64,000 bases of DNA from Paraburkholderia sp. BL10I2N1 (GCF_004361815.1 NZ_SNWA01000001.1:3906001-3970000), one strand, 5' to 3'. Counted from the stretch's first letter, positions 46,670 through 56,032 are shown. The notes: a model not told the origin generated them from the sequence alone. Made by a program: numbers and translations.

Positions 46670-47707
46670 TTACGCCTTGACGGTGGCGAGCGCCTTCTTC
46701 ACGAAGTCGTTGGTCCAGGTCTTCGACAGGTCGATCGACGCACCCTTCACCGTTTCGTCGAACGTCTGCAGCGTACGCAGCGACGTCGCCGGACCATCGG
46801 CCGGCATCATGCCGTCCGGCGACATCGCTTCCTTCACGTGCGCCCACGCGTCGAGATAGAGCGCGCGGTCGCCGAGCAGGTACGATTCCGGCACCGTGTT
46901 GATGAGCTCGCTGCCGGTCGCCGTCTGCAGCCACTTGAGCGCGCGCACCATCGCGTTGGTCAGCGCCTGCGTGGTGTTTGGATTCTTCGTGATGAAGCTC
47001 TGCGACGCGTACAGGCAACCGGCTGGCATGTTGCCGCCGAACACCGTGCGCGTATCGGCGAGCGTGCGCGTGTCGGACACGATGCGGATCTCGCCCGCGC
47101 GCTCCAGCTTCGTCATGACCGGGTCGAGATTGGCAAGCGCGTCGATCTGTCCTGACTGCATCGCCGAAATGGCGCCCGCACCAGCGCCCACGCCGATGAA
47201 CGCGACGTCTTTCGCCGTCAGGCCGGCTTTTGCCAGCACGAAGCTCGCCATGATCGAAGTCGATGAACCCGGAGCGGTAACGCCGATCTTCCTGCCCTTC
47301 AGGTCGGTAACCGATCTGAAATTCGGCATCGTCTTCTTCGAGACGGCGAGCACGATCTGCGGCGCACGTCCCTGCAGAACGAATTCGCGGAACATCTGGT
47401 TTTTGGCCTGCAACAGCAAGGTGTGCTCGAACGCACCTGAGACCACGTCCGCGCTGCCGCCGACGGCCGCCTTCAGCGCCTGCGAGCCGCCCGCGAAGTC
47501 GGAGATCTCGACTTCCAGGCCTTCGTCCCTGAAGTAATTGCGCCGCTCCGCGATGCTGAGCGGGAGGTAATAGAACAGGTTCTTTCCACCGACCGCGATC
47601 GCGACTTTCTGCGTTTCGGGTTTGCCCTGAGCGAAGGCGAGCGGCGTACCGGCCAATGCCGCGCCAGCGAGCGCGGCTGAGCCGGTGAGGAACGTTCTGC
47701 GTTGCAT
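46670..47707 (-). CDS. ABC transporter substrate-binding protein, NitT/TauT family
   Basis: A 345-residue periplasmic protein. The leader MQRRTFLTGSAALAG has a twin-arginine motif (RRTFL) and ends LAFAQG, so Tat export is likely. The mature part (about 30-345) is an NMT1/SsuA-like two-lobe binding protein: YYLPLSIAERRNYFRDEGLEV, GGSADVVSGAFEH and GVTAPGSSTSIMASFVLAKAG. The ligand is unknown. A class III CoA-transferase gene lies 149 bases upstream on the same strand, which may hint at import of an organic acid. Confidence 0.87.
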   Translation of the reverse strand: MQRRTFLTGSAALAGAALAGTPLAFAQGKPETQKVAIAVGGKNLFYYLPLSIAERRNYFRDEGLEVEISDFAGGSQALKAAVGGSADVVSGAFEHTLLLQAKNQMFREFVLQGRAPQIVLAVSKKTMPNFRSVTDLKGRKIGVTAPGSSTSIMASFVLAKAGLTAKDVAFIGVGAGAGAISAMQSGQIDALANLDPVMTKLERAGEIRIVSDTRTLADTRTVFGGNMPAGCLYASQSFITKNPNTTQALTNAMVRALKWLQTATGSELINTVPESYLLGDRALYLDAWAHVKEAMSPDGMMPADGPATSLRTLQTFDETVKGASIDLSKTWTNDFVKKALATVKA

Positions 47708-47856
47708 CTTCGATGTCTCCGTTTTTAGTTGTCTTTGCTTTCACCCGGTCGTGTGCCGGATTTTGCGGATGGTCCTTGATCCGCGCTTGCCGTGTACGGC
47801 TGTGATCTGTCGAGCGGCCAGGGTTTCAGCGAACATCAGGCCGCCGCGCACGCTGT

Positions 47857-49071
47857 TCAGACGATCTGCCCGGCATGCAGGCGCGCGATGTGGTCTGCAT
47901 CATAACCTAGCGAATGAAGGACTTCATCGGTATGTTCACCCAGTTCCGGTCCCAGCCAGCGCGTTTCGCCGGGCGTCTCCGACAGCTTCGGCGTCACGGC
48001 GGGCAGCGTGATGTCGACGCCGTCCTGCCATTTGAAGCGCTGGATCATCTGCCGTGCGAGAAACTGCGGATCGGTGAACATGTCGGCGACACTAAAGATG
48101 CGTCCGACCGGCACGTCGGCGGCGTTCAGCACGGCGAGCGCCTCGTCGATCGTGCGCGTGGCGAGCCAGGCGGCGATTGCGCCGTCGATCTCCTGCGTGC
48201 GCGGCACGCGGCCATCGTTGTGCGCGAGATCAGGATCGTTGGCGAGGTCCGCGCGGTCGATGGCAAGCATCAACCGCTTGAAGATCGGATCGCTGTTGCC
48301 CCCAATCACGATGCTGCCGTCGCGACACGGGTAGGTATTCGATGGCACGATCCCCGGCAGCGAAGCGCCGGTGCGCTCGCGAACCATCCCGTACACGCCG
48401 TATTCGGGCACCACGCTTTCCATCATGTTGAAGACGGCTTCGTACAGGGCGACGTCGACGACCTGCCCTTTGCCGCCATTCACCTGCCTGTGGTGCAACG
48501 CCATCAGCGAGCCGATCACGCCGTGCAGCGCCGCGATGGAATCGCCGATCGAAATGCCGATGCGCGGCGGCGGCAGATCCGGATAGCCCGTGATATGGCG
48601 CAGGCCGCCCATCGATTCGGCAATCGCACCGAACCCCGGACGATCGCGATACGGTCCGGTCTGGCCATAGCCCGACAGCCGCACCATCACGAGACCTGGA
48701 TTTTCAGCGGACAGCACGTCATAGCCGAGACCGAGTTTCTCGAGTAGGCCTGGACGGAAATTCTCGACGACGATATCTGCTTCCCTGGCAAGACGCCGGA
48801 CGATCTCCTTGCCCTCTTCGGCTTTCAGGTTGATCGTCACCGACTTCTTGTTGCGCGCCTGCACCGCCCACCACAGAGACGTGCCACCTACTTCCGGGTA
48901 GAGCTTGCGCCACTTGCGCAGCGGATCGCCGCCCTTCGGGTCTTCGATCTTGATGACCTCCGCGCCGAACTCACCGAGAAAACGCGCCGCGAACGGACCC
49001 GCGATCAGCGTGCCGAGTTCGAGCACCTTGACGCCCGCAAGCGGGCCAGACTGGCCAGTGGTTGCGCTCAT
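47857..49071 (-). CDS. Class III CoA-transferase (CaiB/BaiF family)
   Basis: A 404-residue family III CoA-transferase that moves CoA between carboxylic acids. N-terminal LAGVKVLELGTLIAGPFAARFLGEFGAEVIKIE is diagnostic (shown here in parts: VKVLELGTLIAGPF, GAEVIKIE), NFRPGLLEKLGLGYD follows, and the catalytic Asp is likely in QVVDVALYEA. Start 49071 has AAGGAGACAC directly upstream; a longer frame adds 61 Arg/Ala-rich residues. It sits upstream of the NitT/TauT importer and 94 bases downstream of recR. Substrate unknown. Confidence 0.87.
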   Translation of the reverse strand: MSATTGQSGPLAGVKVLELGTLIAGPFAARFLGEFGAEVIKIEDPKGGDPLRKWRKLYPEVGGTSLWWAVQARNKKSVTINLKAEEGKEIVRRLAREADIVVENFRPGLLEKLGLGYDVLSAENPGLVMVRLSGYGQTGPYRDRPGFGAIAESMGGLRHITGYPDLPPPRIGISIGDSIAALHGVIGSLMALHHRQVNGGKGQVVDVALYEAVFNMMESVVPEYGVYGMVRERTGASLPGIVPSNTYPCRDGSIVIGGNSDPIFKRLMLAIDRADLANDPDLAHNDGRVPRTQEIDGAIAAWLATRTIDEALAVLNAADVPVGRIFSVADMFTDPQFLARQMIQRFKWQDGVDITLPAVTPKLSETPGETRWLGPELGEHTDEVLHSLGYDADHIARLHAGQIV

Positions 49072-49165
49072 GTGTCTCCTTCGTGTCTTTTTTGCCTGGT
49101 CTTCTCTGGTACCGGATGCGCCTGCAGTGCGCCCAACACACGCCCAGCGCGTGCCGGCTGCTGCG

Positions 49166-49762
49166 CTATAGCGAACGCCTGTCGAGCATCGCGCGGGCGA
49201 TCGTGCCGGCGTCGACGTATTCGAGTTCGCCGCCAACCGGGACACCGCGCGCAAGCCGCGTCACGGCAAGACCGCGCGCCTTGAGTGTCTGCCCGAGATA
49301 ATGGGCGGTGGCTTCGCCTTCATTCGTGAAGTTGGTCGCGAGCACGACTTCCCTGACGACGCCATCCGATGCGCGCTTCACCAGCCTGTCGAAATGAATC
49401 TCCTTCGGCCCGATGCCGTCGAGCGGACTCAGACGGCCCATCAGCACGAAGTACAGGCCACGATAGGTCATGGTCTGCTCGAGCATGATCTGATCGGCGG
49501 GTGTTTCGACGACACATAGCAAGGTCGGATCACGTTCCTCGTCGAGGCAGACTTCGCAGACCTGCGCCTCGGTGAACGTGTTGCACTTCTCGCAATGTTG
49601 CAGGTTTTCGGTGGCAAACAGCAGCGAGCGGCCGAGACGTTCGGCGCCGTCGCGGTCGTGCTGCATCAGGTGGTACGCCATGCGTTGCGCGGACTTGGGC
49701 CCGACTCCGGGCAGTGCGCGCAGCGCGTCGACGAGCGCCGACAGGGCGGAAGGTTGTTTCAT
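49166..49762 (-). CDS. recR: Recombination protein RecR
   Basis: A 198-residue recombination mediator. It has the helix-hairpin-helix start [20 protein letters not shown], a four-Cys zinc finger ([16 protein letters not shown]), and a Toprim domain ([17 protein letters not shown], to about residue 170). It works with RecF and RecO to load RecA at gaps. It is 45 bases downstream of the YbaB gene, in the common dnaX-ybaB-recR order. Confidence 0.95.
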   Translation of the reverse strand: MKQPSALSALVDALRALPGVGPKSAQRMAYHLMQHDRDGAERLGRSLLFATENLQHCEKCNTFTEAQVCEVCLDEERDPTLLCVVETPADQIMLEQTMTYRGLYFVLMGRLSPLDGIGPKEIHFDRLVKRASDGVVREVVLATNFTNEGEATAHYLGQTLKARGLAVTRLARGVPVGGELEYVDAGTIARAMLDRRSL

Positions 49763-49807
49763 GCGAAATCGGCGTCGTCGAAAAAGGTGAAACGGATGTC
49801 CGCCCGC

Positions 49808-50134
49808 TCAGAACGGGAGCTTGAAGCCCGGCGGCAGCGGCAGTCCCGAAGTCATGCCGCCCATCTTTTCCTGCGCGGTCGCTTCGGCCTTGCGCACGGC
49901 GTCGTTGAACGCGGCGGCGACGAGGTCTTCCAGCATGTCCTTGTCGTCGGCGAGCAGGCTCGGGTCGATCGAGACGCGGCGCACGTCGTTCTTGCACGTC
50001 ATCGTCACTTTGACGAGGCCCGCGCCCGACTGCCCCTCGACCTCAATCTGAGCGAGTTGCTCCTGCATCTTCTTCATGTTTTCCTGCATCTGCTGAGCCT
50101 GCTTCATCAGCCCGGCGAGTTGACCTTTCATCAT
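49808..50134 (-). CDS. ybaB: Nucleoid-associated protein YbaB/EbfC
   Basis: A 108-residue YbaB/EbfC-family DNA-binding protein. A Met/Gln-rich helical N-terminus ([20 protein letters not shown]) leads to the beta-strand core [25 protein letters not shown] and the C-terminal [16 protein letters not shown] typical of proteobacteria. It forms dimers that bind DNA. It lies between dnaX and recR on the minus strand, 90 bases downstream of dnaX. Confidence 0.93.
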   Translation of the reverse strand: MMKGQLAGLMKQAQQMQENMKKMQEQLAQIEVEGQSGAGLVKVTMTCKNDVRRVSIDPSLLADDKDMLEDLVAAAFNDAVRKAEATAQEKMGGMTSGLPLPPGFKLPF

Positions 50135-50224
50135 GGCGTGCTCCTTCTTGATCGTGTGAAATTCAGGGATATGGCGGTATTACGCGCCTCAAGTCCGTTG
50201 GGTTTGGCTGGCGTTCACGCCCGG

Positions 50225-52807
50225 TCAGTGAGCAGCGGCCGCGCCGCCTGCTGCACCCTGGCCGCCTTCCGGTGCGATCGGCCTGATCGAATCGGGAACG
50301 ATGCTCGCACCGAAGTCGCGGATCAGCGACTGTACGAACGGATCCTGACGGATTTCCCGTTCGGCGTCCTGCTGGCGCTGCGCACGGGCGATGGCATCGA
50401 GCGCGGCGGCGGTGCGGCGCGCGCGGCCGACTTCGACCTGGACGTCGACGGGTTGACCGAGCCGTTCGGCCAGCGCCGTTTTCAGTTTGGCAACCTGGGC
50501 GGGATCCGCGTATTGCGGAACCGGCACATTCAGCCGGAGCGTGCCCCCATCGAGCGATATCAGTTCGCTGTTGAACGCCAGCTGGTATGAGATGCCCTTC
50601 AGCGCCAGGCCGACCGCGAGTGCGGGCCAGTCGCCGTCGAAACCGATTGCATCGAGCGGAATTGCCGGCGGCAAAGGCGTCGTGTCGACTACCGGCACCG
50701 GAGTGGGAGCAGCGGGCGTCAGGCGGACATCGTCGGGACCGCTGTCGAAGACCGGCACGTAGCCGTCGTCGAGGGGGCCGAAGTACGCATCGTCCGCTGA
50801 CGCGGGCATGTAGTCGTCCAGGGGAATGTCTTCCCACGGCGGCACGGATGAAGCGCCCTGTGCCGCGTTGGGTGCGCTTTTACGCTGCGGCCGGGCCGGC
50901 GCGGATGCTGCGCCTTGCCTGTCAAGAGGTGCGCCCGGGACATTCACGCGCGGCGCGGCGGGCTTCGGCGCTGGCGCTGACGGGGCTGCCGGCGCCGCGC
51001 GACCGCGGTCAGAGGACACTTTCAGGCCCGCGCTGCGCAGCACGTCAAGCGCGGCACTCGCTCCGCCTGCCCGACGGGGCGCGGCGTCGGCGCCTGCGGG
51101 AGGCGGCGTTTGTCGTGCGGCAACGCTTGAGTCTTCCTGTGCCGCTGGCGCAACTGCCGGGGTCGAGGCAGAGGCTCCATTTGCCGCGCGTGCAAACGAC
51201 GGAACCGGACGGCTATCGTCCCGCGCGGCAGGCGGCGTTGCATCTTCCTGAGCTGGCCGCCCGGGTGAGGAGGCTGCCGCATCGACGCCTTGTGCCGTCT
51301 CTGCTGCGTTGGCTTCAGCTGCTGGCGCGCCACCAGGGGCAGTACCCGCCCCGGCGGGAGCCTTGCTCCCCGAAATGTCGGTTTGCGTGTCACCTTCGAC
51401 GATGGTCGCGGTCGAAGCGTCGGACGCTGCGGCGCCAGCACCCACTACTCTTGACCCGGCCTCCCCGTGCTCAGTGGCGTGCGGCACAGGTGAGGCGGAA
51501 GTCGTTTGCGCCGATGAAGTCTGAGTCGCGTTACCCGTCTGGGTCGTCACAGCCAGGCGCGCTGGCTCGGCCGCACGCGCTGGCGCAGCCGCCGTAGCCA
51601 CAGGCTCGGCCGCCGCGCCCTGCCGGGCGGCAACCGTCGGGACCGCGGTGCGTGTGCCCTCGGCACTACCGGCTGTTCCAGATCGCGCCGCCGGCACTGC
51701 CCCGCCTCCGCCGCCACCGTTCGGCGCCGGCTCGAAAGCCAGCATCCGCAGAAGCGTCATCGTAAAGCCGGCGTATTCATCCGGTGCGAGGCCAAGTTCA
51801 CTCCGGCCTATCGTTGCGATCTGATAGAACAGCTGAACCTGCTCGGGACTCAGCATGTCGGCGAAGCGTCGCAGGTCGGCCGCTTCCGGCCACTCCTCCA
51901 GCACCGACGACGGTGCGAACTGCGCCCAGCCAACGCGATGCAGCAGGCTCGCCAGATCCTGAAGCGCAGTCGGGAACGACAGGCTGCGCAACGCCATCTC
52001 GTCGGCAACAGCCAGCACGCCCGCACCGTCGCCCGCCGCCAGCGCGTCGAGCAGGCGGATCAGGTAGCTCTGGTCGAGCGCCCCGAGCATGCCGCGCACG
52101 GCTTCCTCAGTCACCTGATTGGCCGAATAGGCGATCGCCTGATCGGTCAGCGAGAGCGCGTCGCGCATCGAGCCGTCGGCCGAACGCGCGAGGAGGCGCA
52201 GCGCCTGAGCCTCGAAGGGAATCTTCTCTTCGCCGAGAATTCGCTCGAGATGCGACACGATGTGTCCTGCCGGCATCTGCTTCAGGTTGAACTGCAGGCA
52301 GCGCGACAGCACGGTGACGGGAATTTTCTGCGGGTCGGTCGTGGCGAGGATGAACTTGACGTGCGCCGGCGGTTCCTCCAGCGTCTTCAACATGGCGTTG
52401 AACGCGTGGTTCGTCAGCATGTGCACTTCGTCGATCATATAGACCTTGAAGCGCGCATCGACGGGCGCGTACACCGCGCGCTCCAGCAGCGCGGCCATTT
52501 CGTCGACGCCACGGTTGCTCGCCGCGTCCATTTCGACGTAGTCGACAAAGCGTCCCTCGTCGATCTCCCGACACGCACGGCAGACGCCGCATGGGGTCGC
52601 GGTCACGCCGGTTTCGCAATTCAGTGCCTTGGCGAAGATGCGCGAGAGCGTCGTCTTGCCGACGCCGCGGGTTCCGGTAAACAGATAGGCGTGATGCAGA
52701 CGCCCGCCGTCGAGCGCGTGCGTGAGCGCGCGCACCACGTGCTCCTGTCCGACGAGCGACGCGAAATCCTTCGGCCGCCACTTGCGTGCGAGAACTTGAT
52801 AGGTCAT
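50225..52807 (-). CDS. dnaX: DNA polymerase III subunit gamma/tau
   Basis: An 860-residue DnaX, the clamp-loader ATPase. AAA+ domain (about 1-240) with Walker A GTRGVGKTT, zinc cysteines (CETGVTATPCGVCRAC), MIDEVHML and sensor SRCLQFNL; domain III runs to about 365. A 320-residue linker (about 366-690) is dominated by Ala, Pro, Gly, Ser and Thr; C-terminal tau domain (about 690-845) should contact the alpha subunit and helicase. E. coli DnaX has 643 residues; the excess here is the linker. I see no A-rich slippery heptamer, so no frameshift product is predicted. The SRP RNA gene lies upstream on the same strand. Confidence 0.94.
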   Translation of the reverse strand: MTYQVLARKWRPKDFASLVGQEHVVRALTHALDGGRLHHAYLFTGTRGVGKTTLSRIFAKALNCETGVTATPCGVCRACREIDEGRFVDYVEMDAASNRGVDEMAALLERAVYAPVDARFKVYMIDEVHMLTNHAFNAMLKTLEEPPAHVKFILATTDPQKIPVTVLSRCLQFNLKQMPAGHIVSHLERILGEEKIPFEAQALRLLARSADGSMRDALSLTDQAIAYSANQVTEEAVRGMLGALDQSYLIRLLDALAAGDGAGVLAVADEMALRSLSFPTALQDLASLLHRVGWAQFAPSSVLEEWPEAADLRRFADMLSPEQVQLFYQIATIGRSELGLAPDEYAGFTMTLLRMLAFEPAPNGGGGGGAVPAARSGTAGSAEGTRTAVPTVAARQGAAAEPVATAAAPARAAEPARLAVTTQTGNATQTSSAQTTSASPVPHATEHGEAGSRVVGAGAAASDASTATIVEGDTQTDISGSKAPAGAGTAPGGAPAAEANAAETAQGVDAAASSPGRPAQEDATPPAARDDSRPVPSFARAANGASASTPAVAPAAQEDSSVAARQTPPPAGADAAPRRAGGASAALDVLRSAGLKVSSDRGRAAPAAPSAPAPKPAAPRVNVPGAPLDRQGAASAPARPQRKSAPNAAQGASSVPPWEDIPLDDYMPASADDAYFGPLDDGYVPVFDSGPDDVRLTPAAPTPVPVVDTTPLPPAIPLDAIGFDGDWPALAVGLALKGISYQLAFNSELISLDGGTLRLNVPVPQYADPAQVAKLKTALAERLGQPVDVQVEVGRARRTAAALDAIARAQRQQDAEREIRQDPFVQSLIRDFGASIVPDSIRPIAPEGGQGAAGGAAAAH

Positions 52808-53027
52808 CCGGAAATTGTATCAGCAACAATGGAGCGCAAAGACGAATCGACCGGACGCCGCAAGGCCTCGTCGCTTCATTGAATTTCGCTAATGAAGCGA
52901 TAGCGCAAACAGGAGGAACTTACACTGAACGACCGGGAAACCGCGAGGAGGAATCGGGGGAATCGGGGAAAAAGCTCGAAGGACTATTGCGGAAGAGCAA
53001 CGGAAACGGAACGGCAGAAAGAGGAAG

Positions 53028-53127
53028 GTGACGAGCCCGACCCTCGGCACTGGTGGAAAACGGCTGTGGCTGCTTCGTTCCCGACCTGACCAGGTTGACC
53101 ATCCCTCCATGCGAGGAGGCCCGTCAC
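53028..53127 (-). ncRNA. ffs: Signal recognition particle 4.5S RNA
   Basis: Read on the minus strand, the core GGTCAGGTCGGGAACGAAGC is the SRP Alu-less RNA apical loop region that binds Ffh. The ends GTGACGGGCC (53127-53118) and GGGCTCGTCAC (53038-53028) pair over 10 bases including one G-U, closing a roughly 100-base hairpin. An extended -10 element lies 6 bases upstream of the 5' end. The position next to dnaX is common in proteobacteria. Exact ends are estimated from the terminal helix. Confidence 0.93.
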
Positions 53128-53534
53128 GAAGCATTCTATCACCGTGAGGCTGCCAATGCGACTGTTAATGGCGACGAAGACGGTCAAAGTCCATGCCTGA
53201 CTCGTGTATCCACGGCGGTATTCACGGCGCACTCACATCCGGAGGCACTTGTGTTTGGCGCCGCGACCACCAGATAGATCCCGAAGCATCGCGTCGGTAA
53301 CACGTGGCCCTACTGCCGGCATGACTACTATCACCACGGGCAACGCATAGCGATTTAGGCTAAACTGGCGTACGAATCACCCGCAATGCCACGGCACGCG
53401 GCGCACCCAGCAGCATGTAGATGGGTGACCGAACCGGGCAGATTATGCGGCGAGGCGAACGGAAGTTTTTTCAGTTCTGGTGTATCGTGGCGAGCAACCA
53501 AGGCGGGCCTCGAACCGAAAGAGGTATTCATACA
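53128..53534. other. Divergent intergenic region between ffs and trxA, 407 bases
   Basis: No gene seen. It contains the SRP RNA promoter on the left and the trxA leader on the right. A TAAACT element at 53361-53366 is a weak -10 candidate for trxA, far upstream of its ATG, with no clear -35. Confidence 0.6.
53133..53141 (-). promoter_or_regulatory. Extended -10 promoter of the SRP RNA
   Basis: Minus-strand TGA-TAGAAT (53141-53133) is an extended -10. It predicts a start at about 53126-53127, which matches the 5' edge of the terminal helix. The -35 is weak. Confidence 0.7.
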
Positions 53535-53861
53535 ATGAGCGAACAAATCAAGCACATCAGCGACGCATCGTTCGAACAGGATGTCGTGAAATCCGACAAA
53601 CCCGTCCTGCTCGATTTCTGGGCTGAATGGTGCGGTCCCTGCAAAATGATTGCGCCGATCCTCGATGAAGTCGCGAAGGATTACGGCGACCGTCTGCAAA
53701 TCGCCAAGATCAATGTCGACGAGCATCAGTCGACACCGGTCAAGTTCGGCGTGCGCGGCATCCCCACACTGATCCTCTTCAAGAATGGCGCGGTCGCCGC
53801 GCAGAAGGTCGGCGCACTGTCGAAGTCGCAACTCACCGCGTTCCTCGACGGCAATCTCTAA
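53535..53861 (+). CDS. trxA: Thioredoxin 1
   Basis: A 108-residue thioredoxin, the cytosolic disulfide reductant. The active site WCGPC is at residues 32-36 ([11 protein letters not shown]), and [11 protein letters not shown] contains the conserved cis-Pro. Start 53535 is chosen from the family N-terminus [15 protein letters not shown] lies about 11 bases upstream. It precedes rho, the usual betaproteobacterial and gammaproteobacterial gene pair. Two strong hairpins follow the stop. Confidence 0.96.
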   Translation: MSEQIKHISDASFEQDVVKSDKPVLLDFWAEWCGPCKMIAPILDEVAKDYGDRLQIAKINVDEHQSTPVKFGVRGIPTLILFKNGAVAAQKVGALSKSQLTAFLDGNL

Positions 53862-53872
53862 GCTGATCGCAT

Positions 53873-53925
53873 GACGCGCGCAAAGCGCGTCTGCCCGGTG
53901 CGTGTTGTCAGTCGACAACATGCAC
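53873..53925 (+). terminator. Two consecutive hairpins downstream of trxA
   Basis: First: GACGCGC, loop GCAAA, GCGCGTC (53873-53891). Second: GTGCGTGTTGTC (53898-53909), loop AGTC, GACAACATGCAC (53914-53925), 12 bp with one G-U. Neither has a T run. They may end trxA transcripts with Rho or protect the mRNA 3' end. Confidence 0.55.
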
Positions 53926-53973
53926 GACAAGATCAGGCATTTCCGCTGCACTGGCGGGAATCGGCATGTGCTA

Positions 53974-53982
53974 TGCTAGAAT
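53974..53982 (+). promoter_or_regulatory. Extended -10 promoter candidate for rho
   Basis: TGC-TAGAAT is an extended -10 element, 103 bases before the rho ATG. It predicts a leader near 95 bases, long enough for Rho autoregulation known in other bacteria. Confidence 0.6.
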
Positions 53983-54084
53983 CCACAAAACGTCGAAAAG
54001 ACGTGTAAGTCCTTGAGCGGTCCCGCTCACTCTCCTCCCAGATTTCATTTCGTCGCACCTTCTCCTCCCCGGCGGGTTCTCCGT

Positions 54085-55347
54085 ATGCATTTATCCGAGC
54101 TTAAGACTCTGCACGTGTCCGAATTGATCGAGATGGCCAATGGCCTCGAGATCGAAAGTGCCAATCGCCTGCGCAAGCAGGAGTTAATGTTCGCCATTCT
54201 TAAAAAGCGCGCCAAGACGGGCGAAACGATCTTCGGTGACGGCACGCTCGAAGTGCTTCCGGACGGTTTCGGCTTCCTGCGTTCGCCGGAAACGTCGTAC
54301 CTCGCGAGCACGGATGACATCTACATCAGCCCGTCGCAGATCCGCCGCTTCAACCTGCATACCGGCGACACGATCGAAGGTGAAGTCCGCACGCCGAAGG
54401 ACGGCGAGCGCTATTTCGCGCTGGTCAAGGTCGACAAGGTCAATGGGCAGCCGCCAGAAGCCTCGAAGCACAAGATCATGTTCGAGAACCTCACGCCGCT
54501 GCACCCGAACAAGGTGTTGCTGCTTGAGCGTGAGATGCGCGGTGAAGAAAACGTCACGGGCCGCATCATCGACATGATCGCGCCGATCGGCAAGGGCCAG
54601 CGCGGCCTGCTGGTCGCCTCGCCGAAGTCCGGCAAGACGGTCATGCTGCAGCACATCGCGCACGCCATCAAACAGAACCATCCGGATGTCGTGCTGTTCG
54701 TGCTGCTGATCGACGAACGCCCGGAAGAAGTGACTGAAATGCAGCGTTCGGTGGCGGGCGAAGTGATTGCCTCGACTTTCGATGAACCGGCTGCGCGTCA
54801 CGTGCAGGTTGCCGAAATGGTGATCGAGAAGGCCAAGCGCCTCGTCGAAATGAAGAACGACGTCGTGATTCTGCTCGACTCGATCACGCGTCTCGCGCGG
54901 GCCTACAACACGGTTGTGCCGGCATCGGGCAAGGTGCTGACAGGCGGTGTCGACGCGAACGCGCTGCAACGTCCGAAGCGCTTCTTCGGCGCGGCACGGA
55001 ACATCGAGGAAGGCGGTTCGCTGACCATCATCGGCACGGCGCTGATCGAAACCGGCAGCCGCATGGACGACGTGATCTATGAAGAATTCAAGGGCACCGG
55101 CAACATGGAAGTGCACCTGGAACGACGCCTCGCTGAAAAGCGCGTCTATCCGTCGATCAATCTGAACAAGTCCGGCACGCGTCGCGAAGAACTGCTGATC
55201 AAGCCGGAGATCCTGCAAAAGATCTGGGTGCTGCGCAAGTTCATCCACGACATGGACGAAGTCGAAGCGATGGAATTCCTGCTCGACAAGATCCGCCAGA
55301 CGAAGAGCAACTCCGAGTTCTTCGACATGATGCGTCGCGGCGGCTAA
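54085..55347 (+). CDS. rho: Transcription termination factor Rho
   Basis: A 420-residue hexameric RNA helicase that ends transcription. N-terminal Rho domain ([20 protein letters not shown]), cold-shock-like RNA-binding domain with [10 protein letters not shown] (about 60-125), Walker [10 protein letters not shown], Walker [17 protein letters not shown] and the Q-loop/R-loop region [16 protein letters not shown]. Start 54085 is the family's own first Met; in-frame upstream codons are not conserved. A textbook terminator follows. No insertion domain, as usual for proteobacteria. Confidence 0.97.
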   Translation: MHLSELKTLHVSELIEMANGLEIESANRLRKQELMFAILKKRAKTGETIFGDGTLEVLPDGFGFLRSPETSYLASTDDIYISPSQIRRFNLHTGDTIEGEVRTPKDGERYFALVKVDKVNGQPPEASKHKIMFENLTPLHPNKVLLLEREMRGEENVTGRIIDMIAPIGKGQRGLLVASPKSGKTVMLQHIAHAIKQNHPDVVLFVLLIDERPEEVTEMQRSVAGEVIASTFDEPAARHVQVAEMVIEKAKRLVEMKNDVVILLDSITRLARAYNTVVPASGKVLTGGVDANALQRPKRFFGAARNIEEGGSLTIIGTALIETGSRMDDVIYEEFKGTGNMEVHLERRLAEKRVYPSINLNKSGTRREELLIKPEILQKIWVLRKFIHDMDEVEAMEFLLDKIRQTKSNSEFFDMMRRGG

Positions 55348-55383
55348 GAGACTCTGCACCCTCGACTCACCGGCAGGCTGCAC

Positions 55384-55416
55384 AAAAACCGTCCGCTTTT
55401 GCGGACGGTTTTTTTT
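55384..55416 (+). terminator. Rho-independent terminator after rho
   Basis: AAAAACCGTCCGC, loop TTTT, GCGGACGGTTTTT, followed by more T. A 13-bp perfect stem including the A/T ends. Confidence 0.95.
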
Positions 55417-55446
55417 CGCTTGTACCGTCTGCACAGGCAAACCTGT

Positions 55447-55473
55447 ACGTAAACGTTCACGTTGAACTATAAT
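55447..55473 (+). promoter_or_regulatory. Palindrome plus -10 element controlling the merR-like gene
   Basis: ACGTAAACGTTCACGT (55447-55462) matches its reverse complement at 14 of 16 positions and lies 5 bases before a perfect TATAAT (55468-55473). MerR proteins bind such palindromes between -35 and -10. A smaller repeat, ACAGG-CAAA-CCTGT, sits just upstream (55433-55446). Confidence 0.6.
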
Positions 55474-55504
55474 GCGCGCAGCCCGTCACGGATTTGCGAC
55501 TGCC

Positions 55505-56032
55505 ATGTCCAGCGAATCACCCACCCTCCTCACCGTCAGCGAGGCAGCGGAACGTCTGCACGTCACGCCACGCACGCTGAAGTATTACGAAGAACGGGGC
55601 CTCGTCACACCGAGCCGCAGTGAAGGCCGATATCGGCTGTACGACGAAAACGACCTCGACCGATTCTCGCGAATCCTGCGCCTGCGTTCGCTCGGATTCT
55701 CGCTGCACGGCATCACCGAGATGCTGAAGCGTCCGTTGGAACCGGTCGAAGGTGGACGCAACCGCTTCTCAATGGAATCGCTGCAGGAAATCCGCGACGC
55801 GCTGGCGCAGCAGGTCGACGCGCTGAACGCTCGTATCGACGGCGTGCGGCGCGAACTGAAAGAAGCGCAGACGCTGAAGGCCGAACTCAGCGACGACCTC
55901 GACTATGTGCAACGGCGGCTCGCTGGCGAGAACGCCGACGCGCTGCTCGCGCAGCGGCGCGACGCCCAGTCGAAGAAAAAGCCTTCGGGACGCCGCTCAC
56001 CTGCCAGCGGCAAAAATGGTGGGCCGGCATGA
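55505..56032 (+). CDS. MerR family transcriptional regulator
   Basis: A 175-residue MerR protein. The winged helix (about 8-75) has LLTVSEAAERLHVTPRTLKY and GRYRLYDENDLDRFSRI; a long dimerisation helix follows (about 90-150). There is no cysteine, so it is not a metal sensor of the classic type and may sense a small molecule. It overlaps the MFS exporter gene by four bases (ATGA), so it likely controls it and itself. Start 55505 (MSSESPTLLT) preferred over a Met 11 codons upstream that would overlap the -10 element. Confidence 0.87.
   Translation: MSSESPTLLTVSEAAERLHVTPRTLKYYEERGLVTPSRSEGRYRLYDENDLDRFSRILRLRSLGFSLHGITEMLKRPLEPVEGGRNRFSMESLQEIRDALAQQVDALNARIDGVRRELKEAQTLKAELSDDLDYVQRRLAGENADALLAQRRDAQSKKKPSGRRSPASGKNGGPA

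Noticed and set aside
50225..52807. Possible programmed frameshift in dnaX
   Set aside because: No A AAA AAG-type heptamer or similar run is visible in the expected region.
52786..53031. An 81-codon frame between dnaX and the SRP RNA
   Set aside because: It overlaps the dnaX start region, is repetitive in Gly/Glu/Lys and lies in the leader between ffs and dnaX. No protein similarity seen.
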